Shown in pieces: positions 1 to 10,800 of a stretch of 64,000 nt of DNA (positions are counted from its first letter, which is position 1; every line of letters begins with the position of its first letter). The notes under the pieces are model-generated. The model saw only the letters and a list, made by a program, of their open reading frames with translations. It ran no database searches and was not told where the DNA came from. Location of the stretch: the NCBI GenBank assembly GCA_954871525.1, contig OX940860.1, positions 52,688,724 through 52,752,723 on the forward strand, in the 5' to 3' direction. The position numbers and the translations under genes were made by a program. This stretch comes from Parietaria judaica. Taxonomy: Eukaryota > Streptophyta > Magnoliopsida > Rosales > Urticaceae.

Positions 1-161
1 TTCTATACATATACTACATATTTTTCCTCAAAAACGAAAAAACAAGGTCGTTTTGACGCTTTATAGTAATAAAAACTCGCTTAGAATATTACGATGATGA
101 TTTACAAGTGTTTCATGCCACTAAAAAGTGATTAAATAGATAAAGGAAAAAAGAAACTTAC
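1..161 (-). other. Intron (partial) of the PMD gene, AT-rich
   Basis: AT-rich non-coding sequence left of the splice donor at 160-161 (minus-strand GTAAGT, following a codon-phase-0 exon end). It is most simply read as the 5' part of an intron whose downstream exon lies outside the window. Nothing else is recognised in it. Confidence 0.5.
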
Positions 162-1072
162 CTTTTTCATTTCTCTAAATTCTTTAATATAATCTTCCAT
201 GCCAGTATGGATCAATTGGGAAGAAGCATCTTCCGTTTGCAAAAGCCTCGACCACCCCACAACCAACGGAAACTCAGTTGGTCGACGATTATTTTGCCGA
301 ATGCATGGAAACCTCTCAAAAGCAAACAGCTGCATGACAAAACAAAACAAAGCACGTGAGTGTTAAAAATACCCTAAACTTAAATGCCATAAAACAATTA
401 AAATCAAATTCAAATTCGAAGAAATGTAGAAAACTTACCATTAAAATGTATGAGAACCTGCACAAAGTACTAGTGGCTTTCTTTTTGTAGTAAAAACTTA
501 GAGAATGTTTAAGCATTGCAACTGTCGCAGCGCCCCACGCATACGAGTTTACGACGTTAGGTTTCAGAAGAGGAAGATACATCGGCTGTATCGTGCCATC
601 CATACCACTGAATAGTACCGTTTGCAGAAAGAATAGAAGATACGCCATAACGTACGGCTCTAAGTTCTCTGCATTCCCGGGATCCTGAAATCGTTCTCGC
701 AAGCTCTTGGGATCAGTTTTTTTGGAATTAGGCCTAAACAAGTCTCTTGCCTGGGCTTCAGTGATTTGTAAAGACGAGGCTGTTTGTGTTACGACATCAC
801 CTTCAATTCCGACGACATGCATCAATATCACAACAATTAATTAAAAAAAGGGCAAAGTTCACAAACGAGATTCCTGGCATAGGTGAAGTTTAGGGGTGAA
901 ATTTTATCGGATTTCCGTCAATTGGGAGACCGCTCAGATAAAGGACATCTTCAAGGCCGAAATCCACCTTGATATCTTGCTCCTTGAAGTGAAAATAGTT
1001 TTCTTCTCCGTTGTAGCTTGATGCAAGCGCAGAGAGAAGCCGCCAGTTCTGCAAGTAATGCAAATTGGCGTT
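162..1072 (-). pseudogene. Plant mobile domain (PMD, aminotransferase-like) gene fragment, three exons
   Basis: Minus-strand fragment of a plant mobile domain protein, the family that includes MAIN/MAIL proteins and many transposon-borne copies. Exon 1 (about 900-1072) reads NLHYLQNWRLLSAL, then the typical GLEDVLYLSGLPIDG. Exon 2 (439 to about 835) contains LRERFQDPGNAENLEPYVMAY, the hydrophobic stretch LLFFLQTVLF and MYLPLLKPNVVNSYAWGAA, which match the family's YLPLL...YSWG region. Exon 3 (162-329, exactly 56 codons) begins LFAFERFPCIRQ. Clear GT-AG signals join exons 2 and 3 in phase 0: donor GTAAGT at 438-433, acceptor TGCAG ending at 330. A further donor follows exon 3 at 161. I could not resolve the exon 1/exon 2 junction; stops lie in both frames and no good acceptor is visible. 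The 5' part of the gene is missing because gypsy sequence adjoins at about 1072. Probably a pseudogene, but a working downstream part cannot be excluded. Confidence 0.65.
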
Positions 1073-1622
1073 TGGTGGTAGGTAGATGGCACAGCTTTCA
1101 TCAAATGAATCCACGGTCTTCCGAGGATCATGTTGTAGGCCGTGGGACAATCTAGCACCAGGAAGTTTTTTATCTTGCCTACTCCGCAGGCAACGATCGA
1201 CAATCTAACTGTCCCCAAGGTTTCGACCGTTTCACCATTGAAACCGGTCAGAGGGACGTTCCCTCTATTGATTTCCGTGTCATCGATCCCCATCTTGCGT
1301 AAACATGATAGGAATATGACGTCTACCGAGCTTCCATTGTCGACCAGAATTCTTTCGGTCGCATAGCCGGAGACTAGAAGGGTGATGACTAGGGCGTCAT
1401 CATGGGGTCCGACCAATGTTGAGGCCTCACTGTCTTTAAAGGTGATCTCGTAGTCGGGCTCCTTCCGCGGGAAGGCCATCGGACCAGCCTTCAATCTTCT
1501 TTGATGGGCTTTAATGGAGTTGATCGAGTTTCCGTAGAACTGCGACCCTCCAACTATGGTGTAGATTCTTCCGATGGCTTCTTCGGTCACCGGTTCCTCT
1601 ACGTCTTCCGACTCCTGGTCGG
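1073..1622 (-). pseudogene. Ty3/gypsy retropepsin (PR) fragment
   Basis: Open minus-strand frame of about 180 residues from a Ty3/gypsy polyprotein. The aspartic protease flap and catalytic region are visible: ILVDNGSSVDVIF (active-site Asp in a DNGSS variant of DT/SGSS), then LTGFNGE, FLVLDCPTAYNMILGRPWIH and MKAVPSTYHQ, a pattern characteristic of plant gypsy elements of the Tat/Athila branch. An upstream acidic stretch (QESEDVEEPVTEEAIG) looks like the Gag-PR linker. The frame has no genuine start: it is cut at about 1622, where satellite A begins, and after the STYHQ motif at 1072 it runs out of frame into the PMD fragment. No RT, integrase or LTR is attached. The branch assignment rests on motif resemblance only. 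Confidence 0.8.
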
Positions 1623-2660
1623 CGCGAAATTAAGCTATTAGAAACCAAGATTCATTAAGACTACAAACTTGTTTGTTTTTTGGGCTCAATACAATTATTA
1701 TAGTGTATAAAGAAGGGATACGGAATAATATTTAAGTTTCGGCACTGATTTTGACTTCAAACGAACTCTTACGCGAAATTAATCTATTAGAGCCCAAGAT
1801 TCTTTACGACGCCAAACTTGTTTGTGTGTTTGGGCTCAAAACAATTAATTTAGTGTATAAAGAAGGTACATGGAGTAATATTTATGTTCGGCACTTATAT
1901 TGACTTCGAACCAAATATCACGCAAAATTAAGCTATAAGAACCCAAGATTCATTAAGACTACAAACTTGTTTAAATTTTTAACCTCAATACAAATAAAGA
2001 TGGGATACGGAATAATAATTAAGTTTCGGCACCGATTTTGACTTCGAACGAACTCTTACGCGAAATTAAGCTATTAGAGCCCAAGATTCTTTACGACGCC
2101 AAAGTTGTTTGTGCTTTTGGGCTCAAATCAATTAATTTAGTGTATAAAGAAGGTACATGGAGTAATATTTATGTTCGGCACTTATTTTGACTTCGAACCA
2201 AGTATCACGCGAAATTAAGCTATTAGAGCCCAAGATTCTTTACGACGCCAAACTTGTTTGTGTTTTTGGGCTCAAAACAATTAATTAAGTGTAGAAATAA
2301 GGTACACATGGAGTAATATTTATGTTCGGCACCTATTTCTACTTGGAACCAAGTATCACGCGAAATTAAGCTATTAGAACCTAAGATTCATTAAGACTAC
2401 AAACTTGTTTGTTTTTTGGGCTCAATACAATTATTATAGTGTATAAAGAAGGGATACGGAATAATATTTAAGTTTCGGTACTGATTTTGACTTTGAACGA
2501 ACTCTTACGAGAAATTAATCTATTAGAGCCCAAGATTCTTTATGACGCCAAACTTGTTTGTGTTTTTGGGCTCAAAACAATTAATTTAGTGTATAAAGAA
2601 GGTACATGGAGTAATATTTATGTTCGGCACCTATTTTGACTTCGAACCAAGTATCACGCG
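1623..2660 (+). repeat. Satellite A, block 1 (about 7 monomers of ~149 bp)
   Basis: Tandem repeat with monomers starting at the motif CGCGAAATTAAGCTATTAG or variants at 1623, 1772, 1921, 2059, 2208, 2359, 2508 and 2657, giving spacings of 149, 149, 138, 149, 151, 149 and 149 bp. The monomer starting at 1921 has an internal deletion of about 11 bp. Two types alternate. One has AGATTCATTAAGACTAC and GGGATACGGAATAATATTTA. The other has AGATTCTTTACGACGCC and GGTACATGGAGTAATATTTA. The true homogenised unit is therefore a dimer near 298 bp. The block starts exactly where the gypsy fragment stops and ends inside the monomer's CGCGAAA motif, where satellite B takes over. No coding potential. Confidence 0.95.
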
Positions 2661-5600
2661 AAATGAACTTTAAAATGCTTAATAATGTGTAACTGTATCG
2701 CATTTACTTATTTTAATCCCTAAATAGCGAAGCACTGTGTCGTAGTTTCTCTACCATGCTGTTAACGGGTTAAAATCATTACCGAAAAGTGTTAAAATTG
2801 GTTTTCTTACGAGAGCAAATACGATGCCTTCTTGATGAAATTTGAGTTGCTAGACTTTCATTAGGGTGGTATTATTATAAATTGGGTTAGTTTTGGCATT
2901 AAAAGTTGTTGGAGCTCTCTTAAAACCCACTTTTCAACAATTAGTGCGTGCTCCGAAAAAAAAAACTGAGTCTTTTTCCCATTTGACGCGAAAGAACCCT
3001 AATTAAACGATATTTAAAGCAAAAAATGAACTTTAAAATGCTTAATAATGTGTAACTGTATCACATTTACTTATTTTAATCCCTAAATAGCGAAGCACTA
3101 TGTCGTAGTTTCTCTACCAAGCTGTTAACGGGTTAAAATCATTACCGAAAAGTGTTAAAATTGGTTTTCTTACGAGAGCAAATATGATGCGTTCTTGATG
3201 AAATTTGAGTTGCTAGACCTTCATTAGGGAGGTATTATTATAAATTGGGTTAGTTTTGGCATTAAAATTTTTTGGAGCTCTCTTAAAACACACTTTTCCA
3301 CAATTAGTGCGTGCTCCGGAAAAAAAAAACTGAGTCTTTTTCCCATTTGACGCGAAAGAACCCTAATTAAACGATATTTAAAGCAAAAAATGAACTTTAA
3401 AATGCTTAATAATGTGTAACTGTATCACATTTACTTATTTTAATCCCTAAATAGCGAAGCACTATGTCGTAGTTTCTCTACCAAGCTGTTAACGGGTTAA
3501 AATCATTACCGAAAAGTGTTAAAATTGGTTTTCTTACGAGAGCAAATACGATACGTTCTTGATGAAATTGGAGTTGCTAGACCTTCATTAGGGTGGTATT
3601 ATTATAAATTGGGTTAGTTTTGGAATTAAATGTTGTTGGAGCTCTCTTTAAACCCACTTTTCAACAATTAGTGCGTGCTCCGAAAAAAAAAACTGAGTCT
3701 TTTTCCCATTTGACGCGAAAGAACCCTAATTAAACGATATTTAAAGCAAAAAATAAACTTTAAAATGCTTAATAATGTGTAACTGTATCACATTTACTTA
3801 TTTTAATCCCTAAATAGCTAAGCATTGTGTCGTAGTTTCTCTACCAAGCTGTTAACGGGTTAAAATCATTACCGAAAAGTGTTAAAATTGGTTTTCTTAC
3901 GAGAGCAAATACGATGCGTTCTTGATGAAATTTGAGTTGCTAGACCTTCATTAGGGTGGTATTATTATAAATTGGGTTAGTTTTGGCATTAAAAGTTGTT
4001 GGAGCTCTCTTAAAACACACCTTTCAACAATTAGTGCGTGCTCTGGAAAAAAAAAAAGAGTCTTTTTCCCATTCGACGCGAAAGAACCCTAATTAAACGA
4101 TATTTAAAGCAAAAAATGAACTTTAAAATGCTTAATAATGTGTAACTGTATCACATTTACTTATTTTAATCCCTAGATAGTGAGGCACTATGTCATAGTT
4201 TCTCTACTAAGCTTTTAACGGGTTAAAATCATTACCGAAAAGTGTTAAAATCTCTTTTCTTACGAGAGCAAATACGATGCGTTCTTGATGAAATATGAGT
4301 TGCTAGACCTTCATTAGGGTGGTATTATTATAAATTGGGTTAGTTTTGGCATTAAATGTTGTTGGAGCTCTCTTTAAACCATTTTTTCAACAATTAGTGC
4401 GTGCTCCGAAAAAAACTGAGTCTTTTTCCCATTTGACGGGAAAGAACCCTAATTAAACGATATTTAAAGAAAAAAATGAACTTTAAAATGCTTAATAATG
4501 TGTAACTGTATCACATTTACTTATTTTAATTCCTAAATAGCGAAGCACTATGTCGTACTTTCTCTACTAAGCTGTTAACGGGTTAAAATCATTACCGAAA
4601 AGTGTTAAAATTGCTTGACTTACGAGAGCAAATACGATGCGTTCTTGATGAAATTTGAGTTGCTAGACCTTCATTAGGGTGGTATTATTATAAATTGGGT
4701 TAGTTTTGGCATTAAAAGTTGTTGGAGCTCTCTTAAAATCCACTTTTCAACAATTAGTGCGTGCTCCGAAAAAAAAAACTGAGTCTTTCTCCCATTTGAC
4801 GCGAAAGAACCCTAATTAAACGATATTTAAAGCAAAAAATGAACTTTAAAATGCTTAATAATGTGTAACTGTATCACATTTACTTATTTTAATCCCTAAA
4901 TAGCGAAGCACTATGTCGTAATTTCTCTACCAAGCTGTTAACGGGTTAAAATCATTACCGAAAAGTGTTAAAATTGGTTTTCTTACGAGAGCAAATACGA
5001 TGCGTTCTTGATGAAATTTGAGTTGCTAGACCTTCATTAGGGTCGTATTATTATAAATTGGGTTAGTTTTGGCATTAAAAGTTGTTGGAGCTCTCTTAAA
5101 ACCCACTTTTCAACAATTAGTGGGTGCTCCGAAAAAAAAACTGAGTCTTTTTCCCATTTGACGCGAAAGAACCCTAATTAAACGATATTTAAAGCAAAAA
5201 ATGAACTTTAAAATGCTTAATAATGTGTAACTGTATCACATTTACTTATTTTAATCCCTAAATAGCGAAGCACTATGTCGTAGTTTCTCTACCAAGCTGT
5301 TAACGGGTTAAAATCATTACCGAAAAGTGTTATAATTGGTTTTCTTACGAGAGCAAATACGATGCGTTCTTGATGAAATTTGAGTTGCTAGACCTTCATT
5401 AGGGTGGTATTATTATAAATTGGGTTAGTTTTGGCATTAAAAGTTGTTGGAGCTCTCTTAAAACCCACTTTTCAACAATTAGTGCGTGCTCCGAAAAAAA
5501 AAAACTGAGTCTTTTTCCCATTTGACGCGAAAGAACCCTAATTAAACGATATTTAAAGCAAAAAATGAACTTTAAAATGCTTAATAATGTGTAACTGTAT

Positions 5601-5670
5601 CACATTTACTTATTTTAATCCCTAAATAGCGAAGCACTATGTCGTAGTTTCTCTACCAAGCTGTTAACGG
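2661..5670 (+). repeat. Satellite B, forward block, core subfamily (~363-bp monomers)
   Basis: Monomers can be phased on ATGAACTTTAAAATGC (or ATAAAC at 3753) at 2663, 3026, 3390, 3753, 4116, 4476, 4839, 5201 and 5565, with spacings of 360-364 bp. Each contains an A-tract of 5-10 bases after GTGCGTGCTCCG (or a close variant such as CTCCGG or CTCTGG), TTTGACGCGAAAGAACCC or a close variant, and TTAACGGGTTAAAATC. Copies differ by scattered substitutions and A-tract length only. This is the reverse complement of the unit in the large array at 17162-64000. The monomer starting at 5565 is a hybrid: its first ~105 bp are core type and the remainder is the diverged B' type. Confidence 0.95.
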
Positions 5671-7360
5671 GTTAAAAGCATAACCGAAAAGTTTCAAAAA
5701 TTGGTTTTCTTACGAGAGAAAATACGATGCATTTTTTATGAAAATTTAGTTGCTAGACCTTCATTAGGGTGGTATTATTATAAATTTGGTTATTTTTTGC
5801 ATGAATTTTTTTACAGTTCAATTAAAAGCTAGTTTCTAAAATTAATTCGAGCTCGCAAAAAAACTGAGTCTTTTTCCCTTTTTACGCGAAAGAACGCGAA
5901 TTAAACTATATTTTTACCAAAACTTTAACTTTCAATAGCATATTAATGTGATGATCATGGTTACCTATTATAATCCTGAAATAGTTAAAAAGTGTCTCAT
6001 AGTTTCTATATCATGCTTTGAACGTGTTAAAAGCATAACCGAAAAGTTTCAAAAATTGGTTTTCGTATGAGAGAATATACGATGCCTTTTTGATGAAATT
6101 TGAGTTTCTAGACCTTCATTAGTGTGGTATTATTAGAAATTTGGTTATTTTTTGCATGAATTTTTTTACAGTTCAATTAAAAGCTAGTTTCTAAAATTAA
6201 TTCGAGCTTGCAAAAAAACTGAGTCTTTTTCCCTTTTTACGCGAAAGAACACGAATCAAACTATATTTTTACCAAAACTTTAACTTTCAATAGCATATTA
6301 ATGTGTATATGATCATGGTTACTTAATATAATCCTGAAATAGTTCAAAAGTATCTCATAGTTTCTATATCATGCTTTGAACGTTTTAAAAGCATAACCGA
6401 AAAGTTTCAAAAATTGGTTTTCGTATGAGAGAATATACGATGCCTTTTTGATGAAATTTGAGTTGCTAGACCTTCATTAGTGTGGTATTATTAGAAATTT
6501 GGTTAGTTTTTGCATGAATTTTTTTACAGTTCAATTAAAAGCTAGTTTCTAAAATTAATTCGAGCTCGCAAAAAAACTGAGTCTTTTTCCCTTTTTACGC
6601 GAAAGAACGCGAATTAAACGATATTAATACCAAAACTTTAACTTTCAGCAGCTTAATAATTTGTATTGGATCACATTTACTTATTTTAATCCCTAAATGG
6701 TAGAGAAGTATCTCGTAGTTTCTATATCATGTTTTGAACGCGTTGAAAGCATAACCGAAAAGTATCAAAAATTGGTTTTAGTACGAGAGAAAATACGATG
6801 CGTTCTTGATGAAAATTGAGGTTGCTAGACCTTCATTACGGTGGTATTATTATAAATTTGATTATTTTTTGCATGATTTTTTTTGCAGTTCAATTAAAAG
6901 CTAGTATCTAAAATTAAATCGAGCTCGCAAAAAAACTGAGTCTTTTTCCCTTTTTACGCGAATAAACGCGAATTAAACGATATTTTTACCAAAACTAGAA
7001 CTTTCAACAGCTTAATAATGTGTATTGGATCACATTTACTTATTTTAATCCCTAAATGGGGAAGAAGTATGTCGTAGTTTCTATATCATGTTTTGAACGT
7101 GTTAAAAGCATAACCGAAAAGTTTCAAAAATTGGTTTTCTTACGAGAGAAAATACGATGCATTTTTTATGAAAATTTAGTTGCTAGACCTTCATTAGGGT
7201 GGTATTATTATAAATTTGGTTATTTTTTGCATGAATTTTTTTACAGTTCAATTAAAAGCTAGTTTCTAAAATTAATTCGAGCTCGCAAAAAAACTGAGTC
7301 TTTTTCCCTTTTTACGCGAAAGAACGCGAATTAAACTATATTTTTACCACAACTTTAACT
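5671..7360 (+). repeat. Satellite B', diverged subfamily (about 4.7 monomers of ~355-359 bp)
   Basis: From about 5671 the monomer changes: CATAACCGAAAAGTTTCAAA replaces the core CATTACCGAAAAGTGTTAAA, and a new stretch (TTTTTTTACAGTTCAATTAA, AGCTAGTTTCTAAAATTAAT) replaces the core CTCTCTTAAAACCCAC region. Equivalent points at about 5931, 6286, 6644 and 7003 give spacings of 355-359 bp. The sequence starting at 5671 recurs almost unchanged from 7101 (offset 1,430 bp, four monomers), so this block has its own higher-order repeat. It is cut at about 7360 by the copia element. Short open frames here (for example 7056-7262) are chance products. Confidence 0.9.
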
Positions 7361-7783
7361 CGGGTGAACACGAGCAGAACATCCGGATAGAAGACAAGCT
7401 CAGCCCGGAGCATACGAGCAGGTCAGCTCGGGGACAGAGAAGCTGTCCGGGCAGGAAAAGGAAACTCTACCCAGAAAGGAAGACGCGTAACTTGAGGAGC
7501 AAGCAAATCAAGTCAAAGATTCGGCGAGATTATTTAGGGTAGTTTCCTGATTTTGTGCGATTTGGGTAGCTAGGGTTTCGCCTATGTGAGGCTATAAATA
7601 TACCTAGCATGTACACTTTGTAAATGTAGAGTCCATTAGAATTTTGAGTTTATCTTCTTGTATTGCCTTCGATTATTAATCAAGAGAATTTCTTCTCCCA
7701 AAAGTTTGTGTCCTTTATTTTCCTGTTCGATTTCTTTTGGTGTTATTCGTGTTCTTTGCAGATCCGTGAATTGGGATCCAACA
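7361..7783 (+). mobile_element. 5' LTR remnant of the copia element (423 bp)
   Basis: Sequence between satellite B' and the primer binding site. It ends GGGATCCAACA at 7783, a typical copia LTR terminus (ends in CA), two bases before the PBS. A TATA box lies at 7593-7600. The left edge reads CGGGTGAACACG with no TGTTG-type start, so the LTR is 5'-truncated. The first ~230 bp (U3) are richer in G and C and contain several GAGCAG and AGCTCGG repeats. Confidence 0.8.
7593..7600 (+). promoter_or_regulatory. TATA box of the copia LTR
   Basis: TATAAATA in the context GGCTATAAATATACC, about 190 bp before the LTR end and 219 bp before the gag ATG. This is the expected place for the U3 promoter. Transcription would be predicted to start some 25-35 bp downstream. 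Confidence 0.6.
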
Positions 7784-7785
7784 AG

Positions 7786-7797
7786 TGGTATCAGAGC
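7786..7797 (+). other. Primer binding site, initiator tRNA-Met type
   Basis: TGGTATCAGAGC, the standard plant copia primer binding site complementary to the 3' end of initiator methionine tRNA. It lies two bases after the LTR's terminal CA and 14 bp before the gag start codon. Confidence 0.92.
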
Positions 7798-7811
7798 TTC
7801 AATCGAAGAAC

Positions 7812-10800
7812 ATGTCTTCATCATCAGAGTCACCGATGGAAAGAGCTTTGGTCGCGCCGAAACCAGAGACCAGAGAAGGCACAGTTACACTCCATTACCC
7901 CATGCTCACGAAGAGCAATTACGCCGTGTGGGCGTTGAAGATGAGGGTGAATCTGCAGGCGCAGGGAGTATGGGAGGCCGTAGAGAACGGCGGTGTCGAA
8001 GGGCGCAAGGAAAGAATGGCTCTAGCCGGTATCTACCAAGCAGTTCCGGAAGATGTTCTTCTCATGCTTGCCGAGAAAGATTCCGCGAAGGAAGCATGGA
8101 AAACTCTTCAGACCATGCACATGGGCGCAGATCGCGTCAAGGAGGCAAAGGTCCAGACCTTGAAGAGTGAGTTCGAGGTCATGAGGATGAGGGAGAGCGA
8201 ATCAATTGATGATTTCGCTATGCGGCTCACGTCCATTGTGACCGGCATACGCTCGATGGGAGACAAGATAGAGGAGACCACCGTCGTCAAGAAGTTTCTC
8301 CGAGCAGTGCCTCACAGGTACATGCAGATCGTGACATCGATCGAGCAGTTCGGCGATCTCAAGACCATGTCGGTCGAGGAGGTTGTTGGTCGTCTCAAGG
8401 CCCACGAAGAGAGACTTCGGGGTTACGGTGACAAAGACGAGGAGAAGAACCTCCTGCTCACGCATGAAGAGTGGACGGCCAGACAGCGGAAAACCGGGGG
8501 AGCCGAGTTTTCTACAAAACCCTCAGGTCGGAACAGCTTTGGTGGAGCAGTCCGAGGACGCGGACAAGGTCATGGACGAGGTCGAGGTCGGGACATGCGA
8601 GGTCGCGGCAGTGGATCTACCCGTCAGGAAGGCACGACCAGGAGAGACAAGAGCACAGTGAAGTGCTACAATTGTCAGAAGCTTGGGCACTTTGCATCTG
8701 AGTACCGAAGCAGGAACCAGGGCGAAGAGGCGAATCTAGCTAGATTCCCAGACGACCAGCCGGCATTGTTGTTTGCCGAGCAGGAAATGCACCTGGACGA
8801 ACAGAATGGCGAGTGTGACGCCAAGGCCCGGGCAGAAGTGATCAGTGTGCCGATCAGCCCAGAGGCCGAGCAGACCTGTCCGGAGGAGACCAGCGAGAAG
8901 GTTTTCCTCATCGAGGATAAGGTTATTGCAAACCTCCTCGTAGACAGAGAGAAGAAGGTCAGTACCGACGTATGGTATCTAGACAACGGAGCTAGCAACC
9001 ACATGACTGGGGACCGAGCTAAGTTTGAAGAGTTCGATGAGAAGATCACGGGCAGCGTGAAATTCGGCGACGGATCAGTCGTAGAGATCAGAGGCAGAGG
9101 GTCGATCCTGTTCGAGTGCAAGAATGGCGACCAGCGTCTGATGACCCAGGTGTATTTCATCCGGAAGTTGAAAAGCAACATCATCAGTCTAGGACAGATG
9201 ACTGAGATCGGGAACACGGTGTTGCTGCAAGGGTCCTACTTGAAGATGTGGACCAAGGAAGGAGAGCTGTTGATGAAGGTGGAGCGAACACCCAACAGAC
9301 TCTACAAGATTCTCCTGAAGATGTGTCAGCCCGTCTGTCTTATGGCATCGATGGCAGACCCGGCTTGGCTATGGCACGCACGGCTCGGACACGTGAATTT
9401 TCACGCGCTCAAGATGATGGGCGAGAAGAAGATGGCCTTTGGGGTTCCCAAGATAGAACACCCCGACCAGCTATGTGAGTGCTGCATGATCGCGAAGCGG
9501 GCGAGGATACCGTTTCCGATCAAGGCCAACTGTAGGGTTTATATGCTTAAGGAAAAGAGCGGAGCCTTTGAGGTCTTCAAGAAGTTCAAGAAGATCGTGG
9601 AGAATGGCTCGGTGCACAGGTTAAAGGTCTTGCGTACAGACCGAGGAGGAGAATTCACTTCCCAGCAGTTCGGAGAGTTCTGCGACCAGGAAGGAGTTCA
9701 ACGTCACCTGTCTGCACCCCACACGCCCCAGCAGAATGGCGTAGTGGAAAGGCGAAACCGAACTGTGATGAACACAGCGAGGAGCTTGCTCAAGAGCATG
9801 CAAGTTCCAGCCCGGTTTTGGGCAGAAGCAGTAAGACATGCGGTCTACCTGCTCAATCGTTTGCCGACCAAAGCGCTAGGAGAGCGTACTCCCTACCAGG
9901 CGTGGAAAAGGAAGAAACCCCACTTAGAACATTTGAAAGTGTTCGGGTGCACCGCACACGTGAAGATTGCGGGGCCACATCTCCAGAAGCTGGACGACCG
10001 GAGTCAGAAGATGGTGTACCTTGGCGTTGAAGAAGGAAGCAAGGCACACAGACTCTACGATCCACGACGCGGCAGACTCCAAGTGAGCAGAGATGCTGTG
10101 TTCGAAGAGGAGATGAAGTGGGATTGGCGCGACGAGAATGGAGAACCCGAGCAGAACTCAGTGGAGTTCATTGTCGAAGACGACCAGGATGTTGCCGAGC
10201 AGGAGCAGCCCGGAACACCCAGCTCGGGAACAGTCTTGCCAGAAACGAGGGAACCCAGCCTGGGAAAGAGCACCCCGGATACACCCAGGACACCAAGTCC
10301 GAGCAGGACCAGCCCGTCTAGCTCGGGAGATTCCTCCATAAAAGACGGCCCAAGAGGATTCCGACCTCTAGCAGTCGTTTACGATCAGACTCAAGAAGTG
10401 GAGATGAGCCTGGAGGAACTTTCTTTGTTGTGTGCAGAAGAACCAGCCAATTACCAGGAGGCAGCAGCCGAGCAGGAGTGGCAGGAAGCAATGAAGAAGG
10501 AGATGGAGTCCATTGAGAAGAACAGGACATGGGAGCTTACCGACCTGCCCAAAGGTCATAATCCCATCGGCCTGAAGTGGGTGTTTAAGCTGAAGAAGGA
10601 CACTGAGGGGAATGTCCTTAAGCACAAGGCAAGGCTGGTAGCTAAAGGCTACGTGCAGAGGAAAGGCATAGACTTTGAGGAAGTCTTTGCTCCAGTAGCA
10701 AGACTGGACACGATTAGACTCATCCTAGCCCTAGCAGCTCATCGAGGTTGGGAAATTCACCATCTGGATGTCAAATCGGCATTCCTAAATGGTGACCTTG

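Noticed and set aside
890..1590. A single fused protease-PMD protein
   Set aside because: The two recognisable parts are in different reading frames, with no intron signals at the junction.
2661..5670. Satellite B as an internal dimer of ~180-bp halves
   Set aside because: Comparing the two halves of the monomer by eye, I saw no shared motifs beyond AT-rich runs.
7056..7262. 68-codon open frame in satellite B'
   Set aside because: It is a chance frame in a tandem repeat; equivalent frames in neighbouring monomers are closed.
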